A stretch of 64,000 nt of DNA. Source: Methylocystis sp. (GTDB taxonomy: Bacteria; Pseudomonadota; Alphaproteobacteria; Rhizobiales; Beijerinckiaceae). Position 1 is the first letter of the stretch. Each line of letters begins with the position of its first letter. The notes beneath the pieces are model-generated. The model searched no databases and was not told where the DNA came from. It worked only from the letters and a program-made list of their open reading frames with translations. This document shows, in pieces, positions 17,310-24,739 of the stretch. Position numbers and translations under genes: made by a program. The stretch lies in assembly GCF_021731785.1 (NCBI RefSeq), contig NZ_JAKFWS010000034.1:1-64000 (forward strand), written 5' to 3'.

Positions 17310-18056
17310 TTATCTGGGATGCCGTTGCGTTTTGTTCCAGGCGACGGCGTCTTCCTCGGAAAGAGACGCGCTTGCGTCCCTTGGCGCGAATTTGCGCGGC
17401 AGCAGCTCCCTGAGCCGCACCCGGATCTGGCGGGGCGCGCGGCTGACGCTCACCAGATCGGAGCCGCTAAAAACAAACGCGCCATTCTGTACAACGACGA
17501 CGTCGCCGGTCCGCAACGTCGGGTCCTTCCGAGACAGCCGCAGGTAATAGTCATGAGACGCGGCCGGGTCGGTGCAAGAGCAACCCGCCGTCTGTTTGTC
17601 ACGAAAGCTGAATGCGACCGGCAGCGCCGAATAGCGATCCCCTTTGGCGTTGCGCGCCTGCTCGATGCTTTCGCCCTCATAGAGCTGGACGCGCGCCGAC
17701 GGACAGGCGAGTTCGCACGACTGCTGGCCGGAGATCAGCGAAGACTTGATCAATGGAAAATAATAGCCGTCGCAGGCCCGCACACAGTAGCCGCCGCCCG
17801 ACATCGAATCCGCTTCTGCGAGGACCGCAGCCGGCTTGTCATAGCCAATCGAGGCTTTCGACGGCCGAGGCCTCGGACGCTGGCGCGGATGGATCACGCG
17901 CCAGGAGCGGCGCGACGGGTACGCCGAAGGCGTATCCGGTCCGAACAGAAAATCTAAAAAATCGCCCTGCGCCAAAGTGTCGAGCGGCGAAATGAAGGCG
18001 ACTCCCAAAGCCAGCGCGCCGGCAAGTCGTTTCGCACCCTGGCGGTTGAGCCGCAT
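17310..18056 (-). CDS. DUF2865 family secreted protein
   Basis: The 248-residue protein has an N-terminal signal segment (GAKRLAGALALGVAFISPLDTLAQ) and the DUF2865 core: YCVRACDGYYFPL, QQSCELACPSARVQLYEG and TAGCSCTDPA. Six conserved cysteines would form disulfides in the periplasm. A basic Arg/Pro stretch precedes the core. Function is unknown; the family is nearly restricted to Hyphomicrobiales, which supports the host assignment. It is a single gene, 29 bases before a tRNA. Confidence 0.85.
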   Translation of the reverse strand: MRLNRQGAKRLAGALALGVAFISPLDTLAQGDFLDFLFGPDTPSAYPSRRSWRVIHPRQRPRPRPSKASIGYDKPAAVLAEADSMSGGGYCVRACDGYYFPLIKSSLISGQQSCELACPSARVQLYEGESIEQARNAKGDRYSALPVAFSFRDKQTAGCSCTDPAASHDYYLRLSRKDPTLRTGDVVVVQNGAFVFSGSDLVSVSRAPRQIRVRLRELLPRKFAPRDASASLSEEDAVAWNKTQRHPR

Positions 18057-18085
18057 CGGCCTGTCCTCGTCGACTTAACTTCGAC

Positions 18086-18162
18086 TGGCGACCCCGGCAG
18101 GATTCGAACCTGCGACCTACTGCTTCGAAGGCAGTTGCTCTATCCGGCTGAGCTACGGAGCC
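18086..18162 (-). tRNA. tRNA-Arg (anticodon TCG)
   Basis: The minus strand folds as a 77-base tRNA: acceptor GGCTCCG pairing with CGGGGTC through two G-U pairs, anticodon stem ACTGC/GCAGT around loop CTTCGAA (anticodon TCG), T arm GCAGG-TTCGAAT-CCTGC, discriminator G and an encoded CCA. It reads CGN arginine codons. It is nearly identical to the neighbouring tRNA-Arg(TCT), differing in the anticodon and the acceptor stem. Confidence 0.92.
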
Positions 18163-18243
18163 GTCGACGGCGCAGCTTACGCCGCCCACCGTATCACCAC
18201 GGTGAATGCGGCGCCAGACGACGCTCGACAGGAGAGTCATATA

Positions 18244-18320
18244 TGGCGACCCCGGCAGGATTCGAACCTGCGACCTACTGCTTAGAAGGCAGTTGCTCTA
18301 TCCGGCTGAGCTACGGGGCC
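18244..18320 (-). tRNA. tRNA-Arg (anticodon TCT)
   Basis: This 77-base tRNA has acceptor GGCCCCG, anticodon loop CTTCTAA (anticodon TCT, reading AGA/AGG), the same T arm as its neighbour and an encoded CCA. The 81-base gap between the two tRNAs has no gene, and they probably share a transcript. The near identity suggests duplication followed by an anticodon change. Confidence 0.93.
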
Positions 18321-18328
18321 GAAGGAAC

Positions 18329-18637
18329 TCAATGCGTCCAGAGTCCGATGCGGCTGGTTTTGAAATTATCTGAATAGGATACGCCGCGCCGCGCGGCGAG
18401 ATTGGGCCTCGGCTCTTCGACGCGATAGGCGAGGCCGTTGCGCTCCGCGTAGGCGATCGCTTCCTCCTTGGTCGCGAAATTGAGCCGCACCTGCTGGCGC
18501 ATATCGCCCGAACTCGTCCAGCCCATCAGCGGCTCGATGCTGCGCGGGAGCTCCGGCTCAAAGTCGAGGCGCCACATGTCGGACCCGGGGCCGGACTGAG
18601 TGGCGCTCGGCGCGGGGAGATAGATTCGTGCGGTCAT
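18329..18637 (-). CDS. NDUFS4-like complex I accessory subunit
   Basis: The 102-residue protein matches the 'ETC complex I subunit conserved region' family, homologous to the mitochondrial 18-kDa NDUFS4 subunit. Marks are MTARIYLPAPSATQSG, WRLDFEPELPRSIEPLMGWTSSGDM and LNFATKEEAIAYAERNGL. It would bind the peripheral arm of NADH dehydrogenase at the quinone module. It is downstream of where tRNA-Pro would lie without element 1, so the island separates two neighbours. Confidence 0.93.
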   Translation of the reverse strand: MTARIYLPAPSATQSGPGSDMWRLDFEPELPRSIEPLMGWTSSGDMRQQVRLNFATKEEAIAYAERNGLAYRVEEPRPNLAARRGVSYSDNFKTSRIGLWTH

Positions 18638-18700
18638 ATGGCCTCGTTGTTGGAGCTGCGCGCGAAGGCGCTTTGTGACAGAGCGCGGCGGCGTTCGCGC

Positions 18701-18717
18701 TGGTCGGGGCAGCAGGA
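18701..18717. repeat. attL of element 1
   Basis: This 17-base sequence is identical to the 3' end of tRNA-Pro at 26725-26741. It lies 64 bases upstream of the NDUFS4-like start, so removing the island would join tRNA-Pro directly to that gene. Confidence 0.9.
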
Positions 18718-18778
18718 CGGCAAACTAGTGCCGCATCTGCCTGAAAACACATTGAAACCGCCACCGCTAATTGCCGCC

Positions 18779-18804
18779 TGTCCGCCATTCCGTCCGCCAT
18801 TCCG
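18779..18804. repeat. left arm-type integrase sites (two copies)
   Basis: Two adjacent copies of a 12-base unit (GTCCGCCATTCC, starting at 18780 and 18792) lie 60-90 bases inside attL. Related copies occur at the other end of the island (26579-26599). Paired short repeats near both att sites are the normal binding sites for the N-terminal domain of tyrosine integrases. Confidence 0.6.
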
Positions 18805-18901
18805 TAAAGAACGGTAACGGCCGGCTGCGAACACAGATAACACAAAAAATCCTCGCGCGAGGCATGTCGAGGATGCCGGACGGCCCGTTGCACAGTGAAA
18901 C

Positions 18902-18937
18902 GAAAACGCCCCGCGCTTACATCCAGCGTCGGGGCGT
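18902..18937 (-). terminator. terminator of the leftward operon of element 1
   Basis: On the minus strand ACGCCCCG (18937-18930) pairs with CGGGGCGT (18913-18906) and is followed by a TTTT tract (18905-18902). It would stop leftward transcripts of the island before they reach attL and the chromosomal NDUFS4-like gene. The rest of 18718-19037 shows no convincing gene. Confidence 0.6.
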
Positions 18938-19037
18938 CTCTTGGCGGCGGCAGGGTCCGGCGACTAATATGGAGGATCAAGCCGTCCCGAATCGCGCTCG
19001 CTTAGGCGCGCGCCACGCAATCCCTTGGGGTAACGAT

Positions 19038-19256
19038 ATGAAAAATAATTTTAAAATTCTGCGCCACGACGTCCCGGCTGGGGGATTTGGGCGCGCACTG
19101 ACCTCTACTGAAGTTAAGGCGTTGCGCGCTTGCGGCGTGACAGTCCCGCGCGACGCGCGAGTGATCCAAAATCGCGCACCTCATTTGGGCGTCATGTATC
19201 GGCCGCTAGATGCGGGCTATTCCAACACAGGAATTTTACTTGAAACACGGGAATGA
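19038..19256 (+). CDS. hypothetical protein, element 1
   Basis: This possible gene encodes 72 residues beginning MKNNFKILRHDVPAGGFGRALTSTEVKALRACG. Its A/T-rich start differs from the GC-rich shadow frames around it, which argues that it may be real. The frame stays open upstream to 18771, but the upstream part looks like untranslated sequence containing the arm sites. The ribosome binding site is weak (TTGGGG). It would be the only rightward gene on the island. No family is recognised. Confidence 0.4.
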   Translation: MKNNFKILRHDVPAGGFGRALTSTEVKALRACGVTVPRDARVIQNRAPHLGVMYRPLDAGYSNTGILLETRE

Positions 19257-19372
19257 TCCTTTCGGCAGGGGACTCGTCGACTAGGGGAACTCACGTCGGA
19301 TCGGCGCCGAGGATGCCCATCCGTGGTCGGGGCGATCACTGGCGACGGCATGGATCGGCCTGTGCGCGCGCT

Positions 19373-19606
19373 TCAATTCATCGCCGCGCGGCGTTCTTCC
19401 TCGGCTTCTCTTTCGAGGATAGCAGTCAGCTTTTTCATAAAATCGAGCGCGAAGTCGTAACCCGCCGTCGAGACAAGCGCCGCGGCGCCGCCATGCACAA
19501 ATTTCATCGCGAGGCCGCGCGTTTGATCGGCAGTCGCACATGCCGCGCACTGCGAGAGCACTAAGTCTACTATTCGCTTGGTTTCATCTTTTTCGGCGAG
19601 CGTCAT
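19373..19606 (-). CDS. hypothetical protein, element 1
   Basis: The 77-residue helical protein (MTLAEKDETKRIVDLVLSQC, then a C-terminal EREAEEERRAAMN) contains CAAC and is rich in charged residues. Its ATG overlaps the small-terminase stop (ATGA), so the two are translationally coupled. No family is recognised; the position directly after a small terminase suggests a packaging or helper-interaction role. Its start region GCAAATGACGCT equals part of the inverted repeat at 21885-21979. Confidence 0.6.
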   Translation of the reverse strand: MTLAEKDETKRIVDLVLSQCAACATADQTRGLAMKFVHGGAAALVSTAGYDFALDFMKKLTAILEREAEEERRAAMN

Positions 19607-20079
19607 TTGCCTTCGGCCTCCCCGCCGTCAGCCCCGAGAGCGTCGGCGGCTTCGTGGAGCGCGTCGCGGATCGCGGAATCGATCGCCAGGATGTCATGTT
19701 TCGACAGATGCGGGAGTAGCTGCGCAATGTCGGAGGCGAGCGCCAACATACGCGCCCTAATCGATGACAAAACGTCGCTCCATTCGGCCTCGACTTCTGT
19801 CGCAAGCAAATATTCGCCGCGCGTTATGGCGTTCTTTAGTTCAACGGCATCCTTTTGCGCATTCGCCAAATCGGTGCGAGCCTGCGTTAATGACGAACCG
19901 GCGCGGCCGGCGGCCTGCTCGCGATAATGCCCGAATAGGGACTGAATTGCCTGCGGATGGGGATAAAATCCACGGCGAGATTTTTTTATTATTTTTCGCT
20001 GCTCATGTTGCCCTAGAGCTTGCACGGTAATTCCGACCATTTTTGCCAGTTCGGCCGTCTTTATTTCGCCCGCTGCCAA
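19603..20079 (-). CDS. Nu1-like terminase small subunit
   Basis: The 158-residue protein has an N-terminal helix-turn-helix (IKTAELAKMVGITVQALGQHEQRKII) and the typical Nu1 continuation: a linker, LANAQKDAVELKNAITRGEYLLATEVEAEW, then the helical block SSIRARMLALASDIAQLLPHL. Such subunits recognise the packaging site and recruit a large terminase. None is encoded here, which fits a satellite that redirects a helper's packaging motor. I chose TTG 20079: AAGGAG lies eight bases upstream, whereas GTG 20088 overlaps that site. Confidence 0.75.
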   Translation of the reverse strand: MAAGEIKTAELAKMVGITVQALGQHEQRKIIKKSRRGFYPHPQAIQSLFGHYREQAAGRAGSSLTQARTDLANAQKDAVELKNAITRGEYLLATEVEAEWSDVLSSIRARMLALASDIAQLLPHLSKHDILAIDSAIRDALHEAADALGADGGEAEGK

Positions 20080-20231
20080 GGATTTCACTCCTTATTGATG
20101 GGAATTAAACCCCATTACATAAATTCTGTGTAGGTCTCTCCCCCGGGCCCCGTGCCCCCTCGATGGCAAAAAAACCCCCAGAAGGACCCGGTCGCCCAAG
20201 GGCGGCTGGCGAGCGGCAGCGGTGACGCGGC
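20080..20231. other. intergenic region with G-tracts, candidate packaging site
   Basis: The gap before the small terminase holds, on the minus strand, a GGGGG-TTTTTTT block followed by GGGGGCACGGGGCCCGGGGG (20134-20175 region) and then AT-rich sequence with GGGGTTTAATTCCC. Small terminases often bind cos or pac sites next to their own gene. No coding frame here looks real. The packaging role is a guess from position. Confidence 0.3.
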
Positions 20232-20570
20232 TTACGAAGCGGCGCGCCGCAAGATGCGCAGCTTGCCCGAGCGCTCCGCCAGCGCGAAGGCGACGAAGTC
20301 CGTCTCCGATAGAAACTCTTGCTGCAGATCGCTGCGGTTCCGAAACTCTGCGGCGAGTTGCTCTCGCGTCGTCGCATAGCTTGGGATGCTTGGCGCGGCT
20401 GCCGTTGCGTGTTCTTTGCCTTCGGCGACGCGGCGGCAATGGCGTCCGCGTCCGTAGCTTTCGGTGAACGCCAATTGCGACTCAGTCGGCCATCGGTCGA
20501 AGCCTTGCGGCGCTCCCTCGCCTAGCAGTCCGGCACGCGCGCCGGCTCTACTCGCTTGTTCAACATTCAT
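20232..20570 (-). CDS. hypothetical protein, element 1
   Basis: The 112-residue protein has a strong ribosome binding site (AAGGAGAC) before ATG 20570. Its C-terminal 45 residues (TREQLAAEFRNRSDLQQEF, DFVAFALAERSGKLRIL) recall, from memory, a short tail found in some phage prohead protease or scaffold proteins. That similarity is weak. The N-terminal half is low in pattern. It lies between the unknown 20663 gene and the terminase. It could be a helper-capsid-interaction factor. Confidence 0.6.
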   Translation of the reverse strand: MNVEQASRAGARAGLLGEGAPQGFDRWPTESQLAFTESYGRGRHCRRVAEGKEHATAAAPSIPSYATTREQLAAEFRNRSDLQQEFLSETDFVAFALAERSGKLRILRRAAS

Positions 20571-20662
20571 TTTGTCGTCTCCTTAGTTAGTGTGGGCGCG
20601 TCGCTCTGGATTGAAACGACGCGCCCGGCCGGCTGCGGTGTTGCGGAACCGCCGCCGGAACT

Positions 20663-21418
20663 TCACGACGCCTCGGCGTCGCCAGCGCGTAACTCCTGCG
20701 CGCGGCGTTTCAGCGGCTCGACGATGAGCGTTCGGGCTGTGTCGGCCCCCGAAAGAATGACGGCCTCTTCGCCGACGAGGCCAGCGCAGCGCGGCAGCAA
20801 TAATTCGCCGATTTTCGTGTGGATGCTCAGCGCGCGCTCGACGCCAGCGCCATGAGCCATGAGCGCCGGGTTTTGCTTCCGCATTTCGAATGCGGCCGGA
20901 AGCGCATCGTGAATGGCGGCGGCTAGAATTATTCGCGCGAGAGATTCAGGGGTTGCCGGCTGCGGCAGCGTGCTCGCGTCGCAAAATACCTTCAAGCCGC
21001 TTTCCGGCGGGATCGATCTGGCGAGAGCGGCGAAGGCTTCCGCGACAGGCGCGAGCGCCGTTTCCAAGTTTTTCGTGGCCGGCCCGATCGCCGTGGCTGC
21101 GGCCTCAAGCTCGGCGGCCTTACGTGACCTATCGGCGGAGTCGCGCGCTGCCTCGATTCGCTCGATTAATTCGAGTTCGGCGAGCTCCAGCCTTTCCAGT
21201 CGAATTTGCGCGAGGTTTGCGGCGGCGTCGAGTTGCGCAATGTCGGCGTCGGCGGCGTCCGAGAGCAGCATTTCGGCGCGACGCTGGCCGTGATTTTCAA
21301 CGATGCCGGCGACGGTTTTGTGCTCGGCGCGCAGACGGGCGAGGTTTGCTTCCATTTCCGCGATTGCCGCTGCGGGCGACGACTTCTTTGGCGGCTGGAT
21401 AAAACTGAAAACGCCCAT
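20663..21418 (-). CDS. hypothetical coiled-coil protein, element 1
   Basis: The 251-residue protein starts MGVFSFIQPPKKSSP and continues with a long Ala/Glu/Arg-rich coiled coil (about residues 15-130: IAEMEANLARLRAEHKTVAG, LELAELELIERIEAARD). The C-terminal half is helical without a known motif. Structural or scaffold proteins of phages often look like this, but no family can be named. It is in the leftward operon, with 92 bases before the next gene. Confidence 0.65.
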   Translation of the reverse strand: MGVFSFIQPPKKSSPAAAIAEMEANLARLRAEHKTVAGIVENHGQRRAEMLLSDAADADIAQLDAAANLAQIRLERLELAELELIERIEAARDSADRSRKAAELEAAATAIGPATKNLETALAPVAEAFAALARSIPPESGLKVFCDASTLPQPATPESLARIILAAAIHDALPAAFEMRKQNPALMAHGAGVERALSIHTKIGELLLPRCAGLVGEEAVILSGADTARTLIVEPLKRRAQELRAGDAEAS

Positions 21419-21454
21419 TTGTTCCCCGCTCGTTTCTGCCAGTGATTTTGAGAA

Positions 21455-21826
21455 TCACATGCCGCGCGTTGAAATTGGAAGCGCGAAAAATTTCAATTTG
21501 GCGAGGTCGGAAATCCGGCGCGCGCCGATCGGCGCACCGCCGCGACTGCTGCGCAAAATTCGATGCCACGCGCGACGCTTCGAAGGCGCGCTATCCGCAA
21601 GGGAGGCGAGTGCATGTTCGCGCCGCCAGCCATTGCCCGCGTAAGAACGCAAGTCGACGGCGAGCGCCGACGCGCGCGTCCACAGCTCACCCTCATAAAG
21701 CGCCAATCCGGATTCGATCGCGTCCGTCCGCTCAGCAGCCTCAGCCGTGGCGAGCGCAGCGCGAAGCTCTTCGATCGCTAGCTCTTGCGCAGCTAGCTCG
21801 CGGCGAATTTCGTCGACGGGCGTCAC
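21455..21826 (-). CDS. hypothetical protein, element 1
   Basis: The 123-residue protein begins at GTG 21826 with a short coiled coil (EIRRELAAQELAIEELRAALATAEAAE) and ends with a basic segment (SKRRAWHRILRSSRG). No family is recognised. It is followed by the coiled-coil gene and preceded by the inverted repeat that may be the replication origin of the island. Confidence 0.55.
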   Translation of the reverse strand: MTPVDEIRRELAAQELAIEELRAALATAEAAERTDAIESGLALYEGELWTRASALAVDLRSYAGNGWRREHALASLADSAPSKRRAWHRILRSSRGGAPIGARRISDLAKLKFFALPISTRGM

Positions 21827-21884
21827 GCGCGGCCTCGCGGCGGGGCGAGCGTGAGAAATGCCGGATTTCCGGCGGTTTCCGTGA

Positions 21885-21979
21885 AAACATGACGCAAATG
21901 ACGCTGGATCGCATATCCACCGTCACGCGCGCGCGCGCGATACGCCCTAATCCCAGAGAGCGTCATTTGCGTCATGTTT
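21885..21979. repeat. 21-bp perfect inverted repeat of ATGACGC units, candidate origin
   Basis: The left arm (21885-21905) and right arm (21959-21979) are perfect reverse complements separated by 53 bases. Each arm contains two direct copies of ATGACGC (in the left arm ATGACGC-AA-ATGACGC), giving four iteron-like units. The right arm overlaps the stop codon of the D5/P4-type helicase gene. Such replicons often carry iterons next to the replication gene. The intervening segment has a GC-alternating tract (CGCGCGCGCGCG). Confidence 0.6.
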
Positions 21980-23345
21980 CGACATCCCGATAGGTCGGGG
22001 TATTCAGGCGCAAGCCGAAAAAGCCTTGGCCAGTCATGCGTTTATGGCGAACAAAGCCCCTCGTTTCGAGATTATCGGCGAAGCGCTTTTGCGGCCCAAC
22101 AAACTCCCCGGCGCGTTCCGCCCAGCCGCTCCAAGAGGCGAATAGATCGGCGAGCGACTCCCAAGCTCGCCCGTCCCGTTCGGCCTTGTCGTCAATCCAT
22201 GCGGCGATGGCGTCTTCGGCTTCGAGATAGGCGGCCGTCGCATCGCGCACGGCCTGCGGTGGCTTCAGTCCTTCGCGCTGCCATTCGCGGCAACCTTCGA
22301 TCATCCATTGCAGGATGGCCGGCCACTCGGCTTTGAGCTTTTCCTGTAGCTCTTCGTCGCGCCGTTCCGGCGGTATTGTTACGGTGAAGGGGATAAGGTG
22401 GAAGCGACGGCGGATTGCTTCGTCCACTGAACGCAAGCCCGGCTTGTGATTGCCGGCAATGAAAAGTTTGAACTGCGGGACAAACTCGAAAAAGTCTTGT
22501 CTCATGAAGCGCGCCGAAACCTTGTCGCCACCCGTCAGTGTTTTGATTTTCGACTCGGCCCAGCGTCTTCCCTCTTCGGTCTCGATAGCTGTGACGAGGC
22601 GCGCGCCGAGCAATCCGGCGAGGTCGGTCGGATGGCGGTCCGTGTTAGTCGCGGTGAAGGTCTCTATAGGCGCGGTTTTGTGATAGTGACCGCCAAGTAT
22701 ATCGGCGACGGTTTTAAGCAAAACTGACTTGCCATTGCCCCCAGTCCCATATCCGAAGAACAGCGCGTGCTCGCGGGTGACGCCGGTGAGCGCGTAGCCG
22801 CAGACGCGCCACAGATAGGCTTGAAGGTCGAGGTCGCCGGCGGTGATTTCGTCGAGGAACTGAAGCCAGCGCGGGCACTCGCCGCCTGGCGAGACGGCGG
22901 TGATTTTCGTGCAATAGTCTTCGGGCCGCGCCAGTCGCTGCTCGCCGTTGCGTAGGTCTATGACGCCGCGCGGCGCGTTCAAGAGCCAAGGGTTGGCGTC
23001 CCATTGATCTATGGTCGCCGCGATGCGCCTATCGGACTTTGCAAGCCGTTCGACTGCGGCAACGGTTTTCGCGCTTGCAATGACGCTGGCGATTTTTGGT
23101 TTGTTGCACTCGGTCGCGGCTCCGCGACATACGGCGCGCGCCATATCGAATGCGCGGAGTGTATCGTCGAATCGCCAATGCGTCCCGCGCCACGAAAGCC
23201 ACTGTCCCCATTTGGCGACGTAACGAAGGTCGCCGGCGTGCTTGTCGACGAAGCGCAGCGCGAGCGCATCGTCGCTATATGCTGGCGGGCGCGGCTCAAT
23301 GACTTCGACTGTCTCGATTTTGGCGTGCTGATTCACCAAGCGCAC
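21972..23345 (-). CDS. phage/plasmid primase, P4-type D5 helicase
   Basis: The 457-residue protein is a superfamily 3 helicase of the D5/P4 kind used for self-directed replication. It has a D5 N-terminal region (WLLNAPRGVIDLRNGEQR), Walker A GYGTGGNGKS at 198-207, FTATNTDRHPTDLAGLLGAR, the TGGDKVSARFM block near 270 and KLFIAGNHKP (sensor region), then an SF3 C-terminal helical part. It lacks a primase domain, which the upstream TOPRIM gene may supply. GTG 23345 overlaps that gene by 13 bases. It probably unwinds the origin candidate located at its own 3' end. Confidence 0.92.
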   Translation of the reverse strand: MRLVNQHAKIETVEVIEPRPPAYSDDALALRFVDKHAGDLRYVAKWGQWLSWRGTHWRFDDTLRAFDMARAVCRGAATECNKPKIASVIASAKTVAAVERLAKSDRRIAATIDQWDANPWLLNAPRGVIDLRNGEQRLARPEDYCTKITAVSPGGECPRWLQFLDEITAGDLDLQAYLWRVCGYALTGVTREHALFFGYGTGGNGKSVLLKTVADILGGHYHKTAPIETFTATNTDRHPTDLAGLLGARLVTAIETEEGRRWAESKIKTLTGGDKVSARFMRQDFFEFVPQFKLFIAGNHKPGLRSVDEAIRRRFHLIPFTVTIPPERRDEELQEKLKAEWPAILQWMIEGCREWQREGLKPPQAVRDATAAYLEAEDAIAAWIDDKAERDGRAWESLADLFASWSGWAERAGEFVGPQKRFADNLETRGFVRHKRMTGQGFFGLRLNTPTYRDVET

Positions 23346-24004
23346 TCCTGAGTGAGCGCGCCGAGCGCGTCGTTAAAGTCTTGGCCGGGCGACAAAGGCC
23401 GATGGACGATGACGCGGCGTCGGCGGTGCGCCTCGATCGTTTTATTGACTGCGGTCGCGCCAGCTTCGTCAGCATCGGCGAAAATGTGCAGCTCGCGCAC
23501 GTCGTCAGGAATGGTGACGCTGTGCATTCGCGCCGCGCCAAGGACGCACCACACGGGCACGCCGAAGAGTTCCATAGCGCTAAGGCCGGTTTCGATTCCT
23601 TCCGAAAGCCCGAGCGCCTCGCCGGCGGATCCGAGCCTCACGGCGCCGTCGTGCATGCGGCCAAAGGTCTTGCGCGGAAAGCGCACCTGCGCTTTGCGGT
23701 CGCCGCGCGGATCGATCATCGTGACTTGCACGGCGGTGATGCGTCTGTCGCCGGCCTGTAGCGCCGCGCAAATGGCGGGCAGATAGATGCGCCCCGCTAT
23801 GTGCTCATAAGCCGGGAGGTAGCGCAGCGAAGGCGGCGGCTCTGTCGTGATACCGCGCGCCTGCAGATAGTGCTCGGCGACGGTCCCTATGATTGGCTCG
23901 GCGCTGCGCCAGAGCGCCAGCGCGTCGGGGTCTGGCTCGATTGGTGGCGGTTGCGGCGGGCGAAGCGGGCGAAGCGATCCACCTGTCGAGAACAGCGCCG
24001 TCAT
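23333..24004 (-). CDS. TOPRIM-domain primase-like protein
   Basis: The 223-residue protein has a middle/N-terminal region seen in phage primases (AEHYLQARGITTEPPPSLRYLP and RKTFGRMHDGAVRLG) and a TOPRIM domain with Glu135 in LSEGIETGLSAMELFG and the DxD pair Asp177/Asp179 in IFADADEAG. No zinc-binding N-terminal domain is present. With the adjacent helicase it forms a split version of the P4 alpha replication protein. ATG 24004 overlaps the previous stop (ATGA). Confidence 0.9.
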   Translation of the reverse strand: MTALFSTGGSLRPLRPPQPPPIEPDPDALALWRSAEPIIGTVAEHYLQARGITTEPPPSLRYLPAYEHIAGRIYLPAICAALQAGDRRITAVQVTMIDPRGDRKAQVRFPRKTFGRMHDGAVRLGSAGEALGLSEGIETGLSAMELFGVPVWCVLGAARMHSVTIPDDVRELHIFADADEAGATAVNKTIEAHRRRRVIVHRPLSPGQDFNDALGALTQECAW

Positions 24005-24378
24005 CGCCGGCCTCGCCGATATTCGCGAGCCGCTTGCGCGATCAATTCCGGCCCCGGCCCGGGCTGCGGCGCTAGGCTGCGATATGCGGCGACGCCTTCA
24101 ATGACGGTCGCACGCGCCTGTCGCAGAGAAAGTTCGACAACGTGAAGGTTTTCGGCAGACGCGCCCGCAACAAGCGCCGCGCCGGCTATGACAAGGCCGT
24201 CGCCCAGCTCCGCGAGATAATCGAGGCGCAGCAAGCGCGCGTCGCGCTCGGGGCTTGGCAGTGAAGCTTGTGGGCTGCCTTGGCGCGCGGTAGTCTCGGG
24301 AACATTCGCCGCCACAGCGATGCATTCCCGAGCCCGGCCCGCGTCAGCCCGCGTGGCCGGGTTCGATGTTTGGGACAT
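24001..24378 (-). CDS. hypothetical protein, element 1
   Basis: The 125-residue protein has a disordered N-terminus, a hydrophobic-helical centre (LAELGDGLVIAGAALVAGASAENLHVVEL) and a Pro/Gly segment (APQPGPGPELIAQ) before a basic end. Six bases separate it from the AlpA-like gene and it overlaps the primase gene, so it belongs to the replication operon. No family is recognised. Confidence 0.6.
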   Translation of the reverse strand: MSQTSNPATRADAGRARECIAVAANVPETTARQGSPQASLPSPERDARLLRLDYLAELGDGLVIAGAALVAGASAENLHVVELSLRQARATVIEGVAAYRSLAPQPGPGPELIAQAAREYRRGRR

Positions 24379-24384
24379 GGCGCG

Positions 24385-24606
24385 TCACGCGAACTCGGCT
24401 TCGCGGGCCGGCAGTGGCAGGCCGGCGATATACCTTTTCGCGATAGGTCCGCGGATGACTGTCTTTGCGCCTCTCTTTTCGACGAGCACGCGCCCGGCGG
24501 CCACGTCGGCATAGAACTTTGTGCGGCTGGTATTCGCCAACACAAGAAGCTCGGGAACCGAAAGGTTTCCGAATTCAAGACGGTCTTTCAGGCTAAGCTC
24601 GGTCAC
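24385..24606 (-). CDS. AlpA/excisionase-like helix-turn-helix protein
   Basis: The 73-residue protein has a winged-helix pattern typical of AlpA and excisionases: LSVPELLVLANTSRTKFYADVAAGRVLVEKRG, with the recognition helix SRTKFYADV and wing GAKTVI. I chose GTG 24606, which has CCGGAG eight bases upstream; the longer frame to 24768 would run through the operator palindromes. In satellites AlpA activates integrase/excision and replication genes. It is probably the first gene of the replication operon controlled by the two palindromes. Confidence 0.7.
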   Translation of the reverse strand: MTELSLKDRLEFGNLSVPELLVLANTSRTKFYADVAAGRVLVEKRGAKTVIRGPIAKRYIAGLPLPAREAEFA

Positions 24607-24687
24607 GTTTTTCGCTCCGGTTTCATTGAACCAGTGCGAACATGTGAGGAAAGCTTTCAGTAAACAATATAGATCAGGCGAATTAGC

Positions 24688-24739
24688 GTCAGCTCTTATA
24701 ATAGCTGACAAAATAGCGTCAGCTCTTGTAATAGCTGAC
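24688..24739. promoter_or_regulatory. two tandem 22-bp palindromic operators
   Basis: GTCAGCT-N8-AGCTGAC occurs at 24688-24709 and again at 24718-24739. The centres are 30 bases apart, close to three helical turns, so two dimers could bind on one face of DNA. They lie 80-130 bases upstream of the AlpA-like start and overlap the 3' end of the 24719 gene. This is the expected architecture of the control site of an integrated element. Confidence 0.75.

Noticed and set aside
20105-20377. Frames across the gap upstream of the small terminase
   Set aside because: They are proline/glycine-rich translations of G-tracts and overlap the 20232 gene; not convincing as proteins.
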